The notes under the pieces were generated by a model. That model was not told the origin of the DNA. It ran no database searches and was given only the letters and a program-made list of their open reading frames with translations. Both the position numbers and the translations under genes were made by a program. Shown here piece by piece: positions 34,635-43,893 of a stretch of DNA of 64,000 bases (position 1 is its first letter; every line of letters starts with the position of its first letter). Source of the DNA: RGIG3002 sp964449325 (lineage in GTDB: Bacteria; Bacillota; Clostridia; Lachnospirales; Lachnospiraceae); NCBI GenBank assembly GCA_964449325.1, contig CAYUYJ010000001.1, forward strand, positions 310,001-374,000. The letters are read 5' to 3'.

Positions 34635-36383
34635 TTACCTTTTCGGTGACCGCGGCATTTCCCACGCATTATGGTCGGTATGCAGAAGCATATGTGCCTT
34701 ATGAGACAGCGGTTTCTCCAAAAACTCCTCATACAGCTTCAGAACACACGGATTTTCATGAGAAAAACGAAGCATTGCTTTTTCATCCAGATTATGCAGT
34801 CTTGCACCGCGTACGGTAGCAAGCTCTTCTCCGTCATGAATGGGCTGACCGCCGCCACCGGCACAACCGCCCGGACATGCCATAACTTCTACGAAATCAT
34901 AGTGTACATCACCCCGTTCCAAAGCCTCTATTAACTGTCGTGTATTCTTCAAACCGTTAACAACTGCTGTTTTAATTTCCTTATCACCGATATGAAAAAC
35001 CGCTTCTTTCCAATTTGTCTGCTCCCTTGTACTTCTGACCTCACCGAAAGCCTCTGCGTCCGGATTTGTTCCGGTCAGCAGATAATAAGCGGAACGAAGT
35101 GCTGCTTCCATAACCCCGCCGGTTGTACCAAAAATCACACCGGCACCGGTTCCGTCCTGCATGGGAGTATCACAGGCACTTTCCTGCAAGGTTTTCGGGT
35201 CAATATGCGCTGTTTTAATCATACGGTTCAATTCTCTTGTAGTCAGTACCACATCCACATCTTTTCCGGCATACTCTTCATAAAACAGTTCCATATTGCT
35301 CTCGCCTTTTTTGGCCACACAGGGCATAATGGATACCACTACCATATCTTCCGGATTTACTCCGATTTTTTTGGCAAAATAGGTTTTCATCACGGCGCCA
35401 AACATCTGCTGGGGTGATTTTGCACTGGACAATCTTGGCACTAAATGGGGGTACTGTGATTTGACGAAACGAACCCAGCCGGGACAGCAGGAAGTAAACA
35501 TCGGCAACTGCTTCGTATCTCCCTTTTTGAACCGTTCCACAAACTCATTTCCTTCTTCCATTATCGTCAAATCTGCAGAAAATACTGTATCAAAGACATA
35601 ATCAAAGCCAATCCGGCGAAGAGCATCCGTAATTTTCCCCATGGTAGCTTCCTCCGGGGAAAGTCCCAATGCTTCGCCCCATGCCGCACGCACGGCGGGT
35701 GCCACCTGCGCTACCGTCACTTTTTTCTTATCTTCAATTGCCCACCATACCTTCTCTGTATCGTCACGCTCTCTTAATGCACCAACCGGACAATGGGTAA
35801 TACACTGTCCGCAAAGGGTACAATCAGACTCTTCTATGGTACGATTGCCGGACACATAGACAGAGGTACGGGATCCTGTTCCCTCCACATCCCAGACCTT
35901 CACATCCTGAATTTTGTCACATACCTGAATACAACGCATGCATTTAATGCATTTCTTTGAGTCCCGGATTAAGGGAAATTTTTTATTCCAAGGCTGGTGT
36001 TCCAATTCTTTTTCGTAGGAATCGCCCAAAATGTTCAATTCATTTGTAATTTTCTGTAAAGAACAGTTCGTATTGCGTGCACAGGTTACACAGTTTCCGT
36101 CATGCTGGGAAAGTATCATTTCCACTGTCATTTTCCTGTTCTTACGCACCTTCGGACTGTTGGTATACACAACCATGCCTTCCTCTACCTGATTATTACA
36201 GGAGGTCACCAGTTTTTCCTTGCCTTCGATTTCCACCACGCAGACACGACAGGCACCAATCTCATTAATTTCCTTTAAATAGCAGAGTCTCGGAATCGGG
36301 ATACCCGCAGTAGTTGCCGCTTCCATAATTGTTGTCCCTTCCGGAACAGCGATTGTTCTATTATCAATTGTCAGATTTACCAT
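34635..36383 (-). CDS. [FeFe]-hydrogenase, multi-cluster catalytic subunit
   Basis: The enzyme produces or oxidises H2 at an H-cluster. In order along the 582 residues it has a [2Fe-2S] domain (Cys34, 45, 48, 62) and a His-Cys3 [4Fe-4S] site (His94, Cys98, 101, 107). Two [4Fe-4S] sites follow (Cys145/148/151/155 and Cys188/191/194/198). The H-cluster motifs are TSCCPGW (297-303), MPCVAKKGE (353-361) and ACPGGCAGGGGQP near residue 490. All expected ligands are present. The start overlaps the end of the upstream flavoprotein gene by 7 bases, so the two are coupled. The assembly factors HydEFG are not in the window. Confidence 0.95.
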   Translation of the reverse strand: MVNLTIDNRTIAVPEGTTIMEAATTAGIPIPRLCYLKEINEIGACRVCVVEIEGKEKLVTSCNNQVEEGMVVYTNSPKVRKNRKMTVEMILSQHDGNCVTCARNTNCSLQKITNELNILGDSYEKELEHQPWNKKFPLIRDSKKCIKCMRCIQVCDKIQDVKVWDVEGTGSRTSVYVSGNRTIEESDCTLCGQCITHCPVGALRERDDTEKVWWAIEDKKKVTVAQVAPAVRAAWGEALGLSPEEATMGKITDALRRIGFDYVFDTVFSADLTIMEEGNEFVERFKKGDTKQLPMFTSCCPGWVRFVKSQYPHLVPRLSSAKSPQQMFGAVMKTYFAKKIGVNPEDMVVVSIMPCVAKKGESNMELFYEEYAGKDVDVVLTTRELNRMIKTAHIDPKTLQESACDTPMQDGTGAGVIFGTTGGVMEAALRSAYYLLTGTNPDAEAFGEVRSTREQTNWKEAVFHIGDKEIKTAVVNGLKNTRQLIEALERGDVHYDFVEVMACPGGCAGGGGQPIHDGEELATVRGARLHNLDEKAMLRFSHENPCVLKLYEEFLEKPLSHKAHMLLHTDHNAWEMPRSPKR

Positions 36384-38209
36384 ATCGTTTCCCTACCCCC
36401 TTTAAAGACTCCATAGCCAAAGTGGTCGCAGCGTAAGCATCTGGATGCCTCCTGTCTGCACTCTGCTTCTGTCATCGGATTTTCCACACCGTCAAAATCA
36501 TGAATTCTTGCGCATACTTCCCGCTCAGTCATGTTCACACGTCCGCACGGAGAACGGTCGGACAAATTTGGCTTAGGCACCTCCACTTCACAGGAAATGC
36601 TGTGATGGAAACCTAAATACTCATCAATGTTCGCGGCAATAACTTTGGATGCCCCGATTGCCTTAATTACCGTTGCCGGTCCGGTCGCACAGTCCCCGCC
36701 GGCAAATACACCGGGCAGTAAATCGAAGCCGCCGTGACTCTCGGTCTGGATCACACCGGATTTTACCGGTACACCTGCATCGGCAAAATGCTTGGACTCA
36801 ATATCCTGTCCGATTGCCACGATAATGGTCGTACAAGGCAATAACATTTCCGGTTCACCGGTTGTCTTTACTCCGGCACGTCCGTTACGGATATTACTAA
36901 TCATCTGAGGCTGTACCCAAAGTCCTTTCACGCATCCGTTTTCATCTACTTCAATCCTGGTAGGTGCCTTCAAGGTCTGTACCTCTACTCCTTCTGCAAT
37001 GGCCCCTTCTATTTCATCCTTTAAGGCGGTCATATCGGCAACACGTCTACGGTATACAATGCTGACCTTTTTCGCCCCCAGACGGACTGCGGTACGCACG
37101 GCATCCATGGAAACATTTCCGCCTCCGATAATACACACTTCCTGACCTTTTAAATCAATGGCAACATCTTTTCCTACATCCCGCAAAAACTGTACTGCGG
37201 AAACAACGCCCTTTGCATCCTCACCTTCTATGCCCAGCTTTTTGTCTGTGCTTGCCCCGATGGTAATCAGCACCGCATCATATTCTTTTCTCAGTTCATC
37301 TATCGTAATATCCGTGCCGATACGAAGTCCGTGTCTGACCTCCACACCTGTCGCAAGAATTGCTTCAATATCATCATCCAGTCTGTTCTTCGGCAAACGG
37401 TAATTCGGAATTCCGTAGCGTAACATTCCGCCCAACTTCGGAAGCATTTCAAATACCACTACCTGATGCCCCATAAGCTGTAAATAATATGCCGTACTTA
37501 AACCACCCGGACCACCGCCCACAATTGCCACTTTCTTGCCGGTAGACGGCTCGCATTTTGGCGGAGGCACTTTTCCTGCAAAATCTGCTGCCATACGTTT
37601 TAATCCGCGGATATTAATAGCATCATCCACCATGTTTCTCCGACATCTTGCCTCACAAGGATGCTCACAGATAAAACCACAGGTCGTCGGAAACGGATTG
37701 TCCTTGCGAATCAGACGAATTGCATCCTGATATCTGCCTTCCAAAACAAGGGCAATATACCCCGGAATATCTACTCCTGCCGGACAAAGTGAAACGCAAG
37801 GTACCGGTTGCTGGTAATTACAACTGCATCTTCCCATTTCAATATGAGATATGTATTCCTCACGAAATCCAATCAGTCCTTTATAAATCATATTGGCTGC
37901 TTCATAGCCGATAGCACAATCTGCCGTTTCCATAATGCTCTTTGCCGTCTCTTCCATCAAAGAAAGTGTATCCATAGTTGCTTTGCCATCCAGTACATCC
38001 TCAATCAAATGCTTTAGCTTTGACAAACCGACGCGGCACGGTACACATTTTCCACATGACTGCGCATGACACAGTTCCAAAAAAGCCTTTGACATATCAA
38101 TCGGACATAATCCCGACGGGCTTGCCTCAATCCTGCGTTCCAAGTCTTTATAAAGCTGTTCCACCACAACCTGTGCTTTATTCGGTATTGGAATTTCCAA
38201 TCTGCTCAT
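36377..38209 (-). CDS. GltD-like FAD/NAD(P) oxidoreductase fused to NuoF-type Fe-S domain
   Basis: The 610-residue protein combines an N-terminal NuoF-like [4Fe-4S] domain (CGKCVPCRVG near residues 45-54) with a glutamate synthase small-subunit-like module. That module has Fe-S cysteines (CNYQQPVPCVSLCPAG, CGFICEHPCEARC), an FAD Rossmann site VAIVGGGPGGLSTAYYL and an NAD(P) site CIIGGGNVSMDA. It should pass electrons between NAD(P)H and the coupled [FeFe]-hydrogenase. Such GltD-linked hydrogenases resemble the group called A2 in hydrogenase classification. A C-terminal CRQEASRCLRCD motif is also present. The start at 38209 follows GGGGAGG. Confidence 0.88.
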   Translation of the reverse strand: MSRLEIPIPNKAQVVVEQLYKDLERRIEASPSGLCPIDMSKAFLELCHAQSCGKCVPCRVGLSKLKHLIEDVLDGKATMDTLSLMEETAKSIMETADCAIGYEAANMIYKGLIGFREEYISHIEMGRCSCNYQQPVPCVSLCPAGVDIPGYIALVLEGRYQDAIRLIRKDNPFPTTCGFICEHPCEARCRRNMVDDAINIRGLKRMAADFAGKVPPPKCEPSTGKKVAIVGGGPGGLSTAYYLQLMGHQVVVFEMLPKLGGMLRYGIPNYRLPKNRLDDDIEAILATGVEVRHGLRIGTDITIDELRKEYDAVLITIGASTDKKLGIEGEDAKGVVSAVQFLRDVGKDVAIDLKGQEVCIIGGGNVSMDAVRTAVRLGAKKVSIVYRRRVADMTALKDEIEGAIAEGVEVQTLKAPTRIEVDENGCVKGLWVQPQMISNIRNGRAGVKTTGEPEMLLPCTTIIVAIGQDIESKHFADAGVPVKSGVIQTESHGGFDLLPGVFAGGDCATGPATVIKAIGASKVIAANIDEYLGFHHSISCEVEVPKPNLSDRSPCGRVNMTEREVCARIHDFDGVENPMTEAECRQEASRCLRCDHFGYGVFKGGRETIW

Positions 38210-38290
38210 ACAAATCCTCCCCATACTTTATCTGTTTTTTACCTTACTTTGGCGCTTTAAAACAATGATTCACCTTTCCGAATCCGAAAA

Positions 38291-38339
38291 TGTAAGCGCT
38301 TACATTTTTAATTCTACTACCTTTTTTACGGGAACGCAA
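38291..38339 (-). promoter_or_regulatory. Promoter and consensus cre (CcpA) site of hydrogenase operon
   Basis: On the minus strand, TTGCGT (38339-38334) and TAGAAT (38316-38311) are 17 bases apart. Over the expected start lies TGTAAGCGCTTACA (38291-38304), a perfect palindrome matching the cre consensus TGWAARCGYTWNCW at every position. Carbon-catabolite control of the hydrogenase operon is inferred, with a repressive geometry. Confidence 0.75.
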
Positions 38340-38366
38340 TAATTGATATTTTTTAATCAAAGCCAT

Positions 38367-38578
38367 TGTAACAGTTCAGCCTTAGCATTGAAAAACGCAG
38401 AAAACGGCTGATAACATTCCGTAGACTGTCTGGTGGAGAATGGTGATATTTCCTTATATGGTGCTGCAATATACAGAAGTAAATTTGCATGGATGCAAAT
38501 TTAGGCGAGACGGAGGCATGGAAGCCGACTCGAGCCGTTTTCGTCCGTTTGTCAATACGTGAAGGCTGAACTGTTACA
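38367..38578. mobile_element. MITE-like element with terminal inverted repeats and target duplication
   Basis: The 212-bp element has perfect 17-bp terminal inverted repeats, TGTAACAGTTCAGCCTT at 38367-38383 and its complement at 38562-38578, which continue imperfectly to about 45 bp. It is flanked by the direct repeat AGCCAT (38361-38366 and 38579-38584), as expected of target-site duplication. It contains an 11-pair hairpin (38480-38490 with 38493-38503) and no ORF of note. Mobilisation in trans is inferred. Confidence 0.7.
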
Positions 38579-38601
38579 AGCCATACAAAAAGAGATACCG
38601 C

Positions 38602-40185
38602 TTAATCATACAACTTTCTTCTGCAATCCCAAACATACATCAATGCCGCCGAAAGTCCCACACCAATGACAGCCGGCAAATTTACCGCAGTTCCGTTTAC
38701 ATTTCCCGCCAATATATGAATTACTCCCGGAATTCCGCAAGCGACCATACCAATCAGCATGGATACAATAACCGCCGGGCTTTGCTTTACGGCAACTGTC
38801 TCATTTTCCCAATTCATCATAGGCATTTTTAAATTCACGGTGACTCCGACAACAGAGGCAAAAATAAGATACACAAGCGGAATCAAAATGAACCATACAC
38901 CTGCCCTCATATCAAAGCGAAGGGACACTAAAATACAGATAACCGAAATCAAATAAAACGGAAGTGCCACAATCATATTCAATAAAATCTTACTGTTTAT
39001 AATTGTTTTCACAGACAGTGGCATAGTCTGCAACAGCCAAAATTGTTTGCCCTCCATGGAAACGGATACTGCTGTTGTGGATGTCATGGCTCCCATTACT
39101 GCCAGAATAAACGGCCCAACCTTTTGGAAAAGTCCCGGAAGCCCCAGTGTACTTTCAAGAGTATCAACTCCCATAATCAGAATAGCAACTCCTCCCACTG
39201 CCATCATAATAAATCCAATCATCGTATTTATCACATATACGCTGGAAGAAAAATAATGCTTCATCTCCCGAAAGAGCATTGCTTTTAACAGAGAATGCTG
39301 CTCCATTTTCCGTATTGTGTAGCTTCCTTTTGCTTCCTTTGCCTTCATAGCCGAACAGATAGCAACGAATCTCCGTTGCACCAACCAGACTAATATTGCA
39401 AATGCTCCTGCCGATATTGCTGCAAACAAGAGAAAGCTGCCTATTTTTCCCTCTACCACTGCCTCGGTAAACAGGCGTGCCGGAGGATAGATATGATTCA
39501 TCTGTTCAGAAAGAGCAGCAGACATATTGAGCATCATTTCTTCCACCTGCGCTTCACTCATCCCTGACATAAACATGGGCAAAACAATAATTCCTACAAC
39601 CAACCCTAATGTAAGCAATATATTTACCAACGTTTTATGCTTTGTTCTGGAACTTACTGCAATAATCAGAACCCCCACCGCGGTAGCTACTGTCATAGGC
39701 AGTAAAGGTGCTAAAAACACGGCTGGAAGCATCATAAAATAAAACCATATTCCCGGCCGTATGCTATACCCATAAATGATAGTCACCGGCAGAAATGTAA
39801 TAAAGCTAAGTGTGATATTCCCCGCATACATCGTCAAAAATCTGCTGACAATAATTGCTGTGGGCGACACCGGAAATGAAATAAGCGTTTCATAGGATTT
39901 CATTTGAAAAATTACATTTCCCGCCTTGTAAATCGAAAAGAACAGGCTGAGCAGGCTGATTAAGGTCAGCATATAGGCAAGCAGGACATCAGACAGTCCC
40001 ATCTGTATGTAAGCATATGTGTAAAGTGCCACGTAAGCAATATAAAATACCGCCAGCATTCCGATTGCAACCGCAGCCAAAACAAAACGGGCTCTTTTGC
40101 CTTTGTCTTTGGAAAACCGGAACTCATTCAATCCCCAGAAATTACACAGCAGCAATTTTGATAAATTTTTAATCTGCTTTGCCAT
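38602..40185 (-). CDS. ABC-2 type membrane permease
   Basis: This 527-residue polytopic permease has roughly 12 hydrophobic segments and pairs with the ATPase encoded just upstream, whose last 17 bases it overlaps. It matches putative ABC exporters of Clostridia with motifs such as FYIAYVALYTYAYIQMG and SYETLISFPVSPTAIIVSRF near residues 95-115. The start at 40185 follows GGAGGTGG. The cargo is unknown; peptide, antibiotic or lipid export are possible. The MITE-like element begins 23 bases beyond its stop codon. Confidence 0.8.
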   Translation of the reverse strand: MAKQIKNLSKLLLCNFWGLNEFRFSKDKGKRARFVLAAVAIGMLAVFYIAYVALYTYAYIQMGLSDVLLAYMLTLISLLSLFFSIYKAGNVIFQMKSYETLISFPVSPTAIIVSRFLTMYAGNITLSFITFLPVTIIYGYSIRPGIWFYFMMLPAVFLAPLLPMTVATAVGVLIIAVSSRTKHKTLVNILLTLGLVVGIIVLPMFMSGMSEAQVEEMMLNMSAALSEQMNHIYPPARLFTEAVVEGKIGSFLLFAAISAGAFAILVWLVQRRFVAICSAMKAKEAKGSYTIRKMEQHSLLKAMLFREMKHYFSSSVYVINTMIGFIMMAVGGVAILIMGVDTLESTLGLPGLFQKVGPFILAVMGAMTSTTAVSVSMEGKQFWLLQTMPLSVKTIINSKILLNMIVALPFYLISVICILVSLRFDMRAGVWFILIPLVYLIFASVVGVTVNLKMPMMNWENETVAVKQSPAVIVSMLIGMVACGIPGVIHILAGNVNGTAVNLPAVIGVGLSAALMYVWDCRRKLYD

Positions 40186-40888
40186 CTTCCACCACCTCCA
40201 TAAAAACATCCTCAAGAGTCTGTCCATTTACAAGGTCTTCTGTCTTTCCGGAAGAAATCAGTTTTCCTTCTTTGATAATGGCAATTTTGTTACACAACTT
40301 CTCTGCCACATCAAGCACATGGGTGGAAAAGAAAAAGGCACAACCTTCCTGACACATTTCATGCATAATATTCTTTAAAACCAATGCAGCCTTTGGATCC
40401 AGCCCCACAAAAGGTTCATCCATAATTATCAGCTTCGGACTATGAATCAGTGCCGACACAATTGTCAATTTCTGTTTCATTCCATGCGAATAGGAAGAAA
40501 TTAAATCTCCCAAGGCTTCCGTTATTTCAAATTTGTCGGCATACATCTTGATTTTCTGTTCCCGCTCTGTTCTGCTGACATCATAAATATCCGCAACAAA
40601 ATTAAGATACTGGATTCCTGTTAAATAATCAAAAATATCCGGATTGTCAGGTATATAGGCAATTTTGCTCTTACATTCCATTGGATTGTCTTTGACTGAT
40701 ATTCCGTCTACCTTAATACTTCCTTCCTCATAATCATGAATACCTACAACAGCCTTAATCGTTGTTGTTTTTCCTGCTCCGTTATGTCCGATAAATCCGT
40801 AAATATCTCCCGGACAAATATGCAGATTTAAATCACTGACTGCTGTTTTCTCTCCGTACTTTTTGGTCAAATGTTCTATTCTTAACAT
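40169..40888 (-). CDS. ABC transporter ATP-binding protein
   Basis: This 239-residue ATPase energises the partner permease. Walker A is GHNGAGKTT near residues 34-42, the Q-loop region lies before SKIAYIPDNPD, and the signature SSYSHGMKQKL near 133 is the MKQ-type degenerate form of LSGGQ. Walker B is KLIIMDEPFVGLD near 152-164 and the His switch is FFSTHVLD near 187. This signature type is usual in ABC-2 exporter ATPases. It is the middle gene of an XRE regulator-ATPase-permease unit, with 27 bases from the regulator. Confidence 0.92.
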   Translation of the reverse strand: MLRIEHLTKKYGEKTAVSDLNLHICPGDIYGFIGHNGAGKTTTIKAVVGIHDYEEGSIKVDGISVKDNPMECKSKIAYIPDNPDIFDYLTGIQYLNFVADIYDVSRTEREQKIKMYADKFEITEALGDLISSYSHGMKQKLTIVSALIHSPKLIIMDEPFVGLDPKAALVLKNIMHEMCQEGCAFFFSTHVLDVAEKLCNKIAIIKEGKLISSGKTEDLVNGQTLEDVFMEVVEDGKAD

Positions 40889-40915
40889 ATGTTTTCCTAC
40901 TCCTTTATTCCCATT

Positions 40916-41527
40916 CTATCTGGTTAACCGCTTTCTGCAATAACTGCTCTCATTACAATGAGGACACTTCAAATATCTTTTCGTTATTGTATGCGGTCCC
41001 ATAATATAGGCGGTCATATCCGGCGTAAATCTGGTCTGACATTTGGGGCATTCAAAGGTTCCGGCATCCCGGTCCAATACAACTGCAACTCCAATCCCTA
41101 ATACAAAAACTATCCCGCCAAAAAGCACTAACAATACTTTTATCGGAACAGTAAGTATATCCGTCATGCTGCATACAAGCAGTATCATAACAACTAAAAC
41201 ACTTACACCCACCATTGCTACGATTGCCGAAATAGTAATCTTCTTCTTACTTTCTTCTTTTTCCCTTACTAAATCTACCATGTTCTCCTCCGCTCTCTTT
41301 CTATAATTCTCCTCCGGTATTTTCTCACCGGACAAGAGCTCATTTACACTGATTTTCAGTTCTTCACAGAGCGGCAGCATCAAAGCAACCTCCGGGAGCC
41401 CTTTCCCCGTTTCCCATTTAGAAACCGTTTTGTCACTGATATTTAATTTTTCAGCAAGCTCCCTCTGTGTAAGATTCTGTTCTTTTCTCATTGTCGATAT
41501 AAATTTACCGATTTTAATCTGTTCCAA
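40916..41527 (-). CDS. XRE-family HTH regulator with membrane segments and zinc ribbon
   Basis: The gene starts at TTG (41527-41525) with AGGAGG eight bases upstream; longer frames run into the neighbouring gene and are rejected. The 203-residue protein has an N-terminal HTH (LTQRELAEKLNISDKTVSKW near residues 19-38) and a helical region. Two membrane segments (about 100-120 and 127-150) and a C-terminal zinc-ribbon-like part (CPKCQTRF, CPHCNESSYC) follow. This architecture is common next to ABC exporters and suggests a membrane-bound regulator sensing envelope state. Its target is likely the downstream ABC genes. Confidence 0.85.
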   Translation of the reverse strand: MEQIKIGKFISTMRKEQNLTQRELAEKLNISDKTVSKWETGKGLPEVALMLPLCEELKISVNELLSGEKIPEENYRKRAEENMVDLVREKEESKKKITISAIVAMVGVSVLVVMILLVCSMTDILTVPIKVLLVLFGGIVFVLGIGVAVVLDRDAGTFECPKCQTRFTPDMTAYIMGPHTITKRYLKCPHCNESSYCRKRLTR

Positions 41528-41640
41528 TGAGCTCTCCTCCTTTCGTGTTTTAGCGTACATGATGGTAGTAAAAATTGAAACCCACGCTCCGTAGAATTGC
41601 GGAATTATGGGGTTTTCTACGATTAGTAGAGTTAGTAATT

Positions 41641-42417
41641 TCAAAGATATTTTTGTATATTTCCCTGCTCGATAACCCTTTTTCCTATTAAAGTAATCGC
41701 CTGATTCGGACATTTGCTGATGCATCGATAGCACATCGTACACTGTTTTCCTGCGGTTGCAATTTTTTTGTCTGCAGCAGTCCTTTCCATTGTTATGTTT
41801 TTCATAGGACATAGCTGTGCACATTGCCCGCACCCTACACACATGTCAGTATTAATTTTCAACTTATCCGAATATTTTCCGGTCTTGTTAAAAAAATACA
41901 GTCTTTGTCCAAACAGCCCCGCAAGGTGATATAAAAATCCGATTCCTTCCTGTGGCGGATTCCCTTTTTGATAGTTTTCCGCTGCCTGCTTTATCTTCTT
42001 TTCCGCATCGGCTACCAATTGCCGATTTACCTGAAGCGGACGTTTCAATGCCTTTACATCACTGATACAGTCCGGCATTTTTAAATGCAGCCCTCCGGTA
42101 ATCGTGGCTCCGTATTTCTGTAACAGCCGTGCCAGTATCCCCGCTCCGTCCCCGCTGAACAGCCCCATCGTTGCAATGACAAATATCCTTTTTCCTTTCC
42201 AGATTCCAGGATTCCCTTCAATAAAATCTCTTACAAATTTAGGAATATTGCTGTACTGTACAGGATAACCTATTACCAGTTCACTCTGCACACAAATCTG
42301 ATGTATGGCTTCTTCCTCCTCAATGGAAAATGCCTTCGCCTCCGGTTCACATTCCTGTATAAATTTTTCCACACAGTATTTTGAATTGCCTGTTCCGCTA
42401 AAATAAATTCCTATCAT
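41641..42417 (-). CDS. EFR1-type flavodoxin/ferredoxin protein
   Basis: This 258-residue electron carrier has an N-terminal flavodoxin-like domain starting MIGIYFSGTGNSKY, with the FMN loop SGTGN near residues 7-11. A C-terminal pair of [4Fe-4S] motifs follows, CVGCGQCAQLCP near 196-207 and CTMCYRCISKCP near 230-241. The pattern matches the EFR1 family of flavodoxin-ferredoxin fusions of unknown partner. It is upstream of the XRE regulator but with a gap of more than 100 bases and may be independent. Its role in electron transfer is inferred from domains only. Confidence 0.85.
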   Translation of the reverse strand: MIGIYFSGTGNSKYCVEKFIQECEPEAKAFSIEEEEAIHQICVQSELVIGYPVQYSNIPKFVRDFIEGNPGIWKGKRIFVIATMGLFSGDGAGILARLLQKYGATITGGLHLKMPDCISDVKALKRPLQVNRQLVADAEKKIKQAAENYQKGNPPQEGIGFLYHLAGLFGQRLYFFNKTGKYSDKLKINTDMCVGCGQCAQLCPMKNITMERTAADKKIATAGKQCTMCYRCISKCPNQAITLIGKRVIEQGNIQKYL

Positions 42418-42438
42418 TTTTTATCACCTTAATCATCC

Positions 42439-43329
42439 TCAAGAAAAAATCTGTGCCAGTATAATCGCGCCAAAAATCAAAATACATCCCAGCAGCTCTC
42501 TTCCTGTCAGTGCCTGATTTAAAATTACCCAACCTGCAAGGGCGGAAAATACCGATTCCAAACTTAAAATCAGAGAAGCTATGGTAGGATTAAAATCCTT
42601 CTGTCCAATAATCTGAAGCGTATATGCCACACCACAGGAAAGAACACCCGCATACAAAATCGGAAGCCATGCCGCCAAAATATTCTCAAGAGCAGGAGTT
42701 TCCGTAAAGAGCATAATCAGACCGGATAAAATACCGCATACCAAAAATTGAATACAGGACATTTTTACCCCGTCTGTCTTTGGCGAAAAATAATCTATCA
42801 CAAGGATATGTATGGAAAAAAGCACTGCCGAACACAAAAGACAGGCATCCGCAGCCTCCAGCCGAAAACCATCCTTAACACTTAAAAGGTAAAATCCTGC
42901 AAGAGCAATGACAACACTAATCCATACCTGTATCCCACATTTCTTTCTTAAAAAAATACTTATAATAGGCACAATAATAATATATAGTGCCGTAATAAAA
43001 CCGGCTTTTCCAACGGTAGTATACTGAATCCCTATCTGCTGCATATTCGTAGCAAGGCACAGTGCAATACCACAACAGATGCCGCCAATAAGTAATGTTT
43101 TTTTGTTCTCCTTATTTGCTGCCTTTTCTACTGCTCTTTCTTTATGTTTCCATTTATTCAAAAACCAAATACAGGGAATCAGTACGATGCCACCAATGAT
43201 ATTTCTTACGCAGTTAAACGTGAAAGGGCCTATATAATCCATCCCTACGCTCTGTGCCACAAAAGCGACACCCCAGATAATTGCCGTCATAAGCAGGAGA
43301 ATCGGGTTTTTCCAATTCGTTTTATTCAT
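42439..43329 (-). CDS. DMT superfamily EamA transporter
   Basis: This 296-residue membrane protein has ten hydrophobic helices in the two five-helix EamA repeats. The first is near MTAIIWGVAFVAQSVGMDYI (residues 14-33) and the second near IHILVIDYFSPK (176). EamA proteins export amino acids, purines or drugs, some import. The substrate cannot be assigned. The start overlaps the upstream hypothetical gene by 4 bases (ATGA), so the two are coupled. It is followed at 21 bases by the flavodoxin-ferredoxin gene. Confidence 0.85.
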   Translation of the reverse strand: MNKTNWKNPILLLMTAIIWGVAFVAQSVGMDYIGPFTFNCVRNIIGGIVLIPCIWFLNKWKHKERAVEKAANKENKKTLLIGGICCGIALCLATNMQQIGIQYTTVGKAGFITALYIIIVPIISIFLRKKCGIQVWISVVIALAGFYLLSVKDGFRLEAADACLLCSAVLFSIHILVIDYFSPKTDGVKMSCIQFLVCGILSGLIMLFTETPALENILAAWLPILYAGVLSCGVAYTLQIIGQKDFNPTIASLILSLESVFSALAGWVILNQALTGRELLGCILIFGAIILAQIFS

Positions 43330-43886
43330 TTTCTATTGTCTTCCATCTTCACCTTTTTTCGTTTCTCCACCAGTTTCACGAATCTGGGTCTGTTATATCT
43401 TTGCATCATAACAAATGCACAGTCCGCGCCTCCTGCTAAAAGAGAAGTCACCCAAAAAACTACCGGTACCCCGAACCAGATTATTTCAAAAAGCGGCAGA
43501 AAACTTAAAATAACCATACATTCATGCCCAATTTCGGAAATACACATTGCCTGTATGATTTCCTCCGGTGTACACGTTTTCATGGAAAAATCCTCCGGGC
43601 GATAGGTGGGCATTTTATCCTTCCAATTCTTTACTTTCAATCTTTCATATAAAGTCTTTTCAAATTTTTTAGGCATAAACCAGCGGACATGATAATTTAT
43701 CGGTTTCACAAACAGAATTTTGGTGAAAAGACCGATGAAAAGTCTCATTACAAAATGATAGCTTATCGTTCCCGCCGTAATTGCCAGTGTCAGAAAAATA
43801 TCTAAACCGTTTTTCCGATAAAGCAAAATAAAAATAATCGTACAAACTACAGCAACCAATGCTGTGCCATTCATTAGTTTTTTCAT
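43326..43886 (-). CDS. Small membrane protein, CrtO-like acyltransferase family resemblance
   Basis: This 186-residue protein has three or four hydrophobic segments (about 8-22, 30-55, 120-138, 140-155). The central KKFEKTLYERLKVKNWKDKMPTYRP and the C-terminal MQRYNRPRFVKL recall the glycosyl-4,4'-diaponeurosporenoate acyltransferase (CrtO) family, which in staphylococci acts in carotenoid synthesis. No carotenoid genes are near, so the real role may be another membrane-linked acyl transfer. The likeness is from memory of motifs, not a search. The stop overlaps the EamA start. Confidence 0.55.
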   Translation of the reverse strand: MKKLMNGTALVAVVCTIIFILLYRKNGLDIFLTLAITAGTISYHFVMRLFIGLFTKILFVKPINYHVRWFMPKKFEKTLYERLKVKNWKDKMPTYRPEDFSMKTCTPEEIIQAMCISEIGHECMVILSFLPLFEIIWFGVPVVFWVTSLLAGGADCAFVMMQRYNRPRFVKLVEKRKKVKMEDNRK

Positions 43887-43893
43887 TGTTCTT

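Noticed and set aside
40916..41842. Long frame for the XRE regulator starting at 41842
   Set aside because: It would overlap the flavodoxin-ferredoxin gene by 200 bases. The TTG at 41527 with AGGAGG and the HTH immediately after is far better supported.
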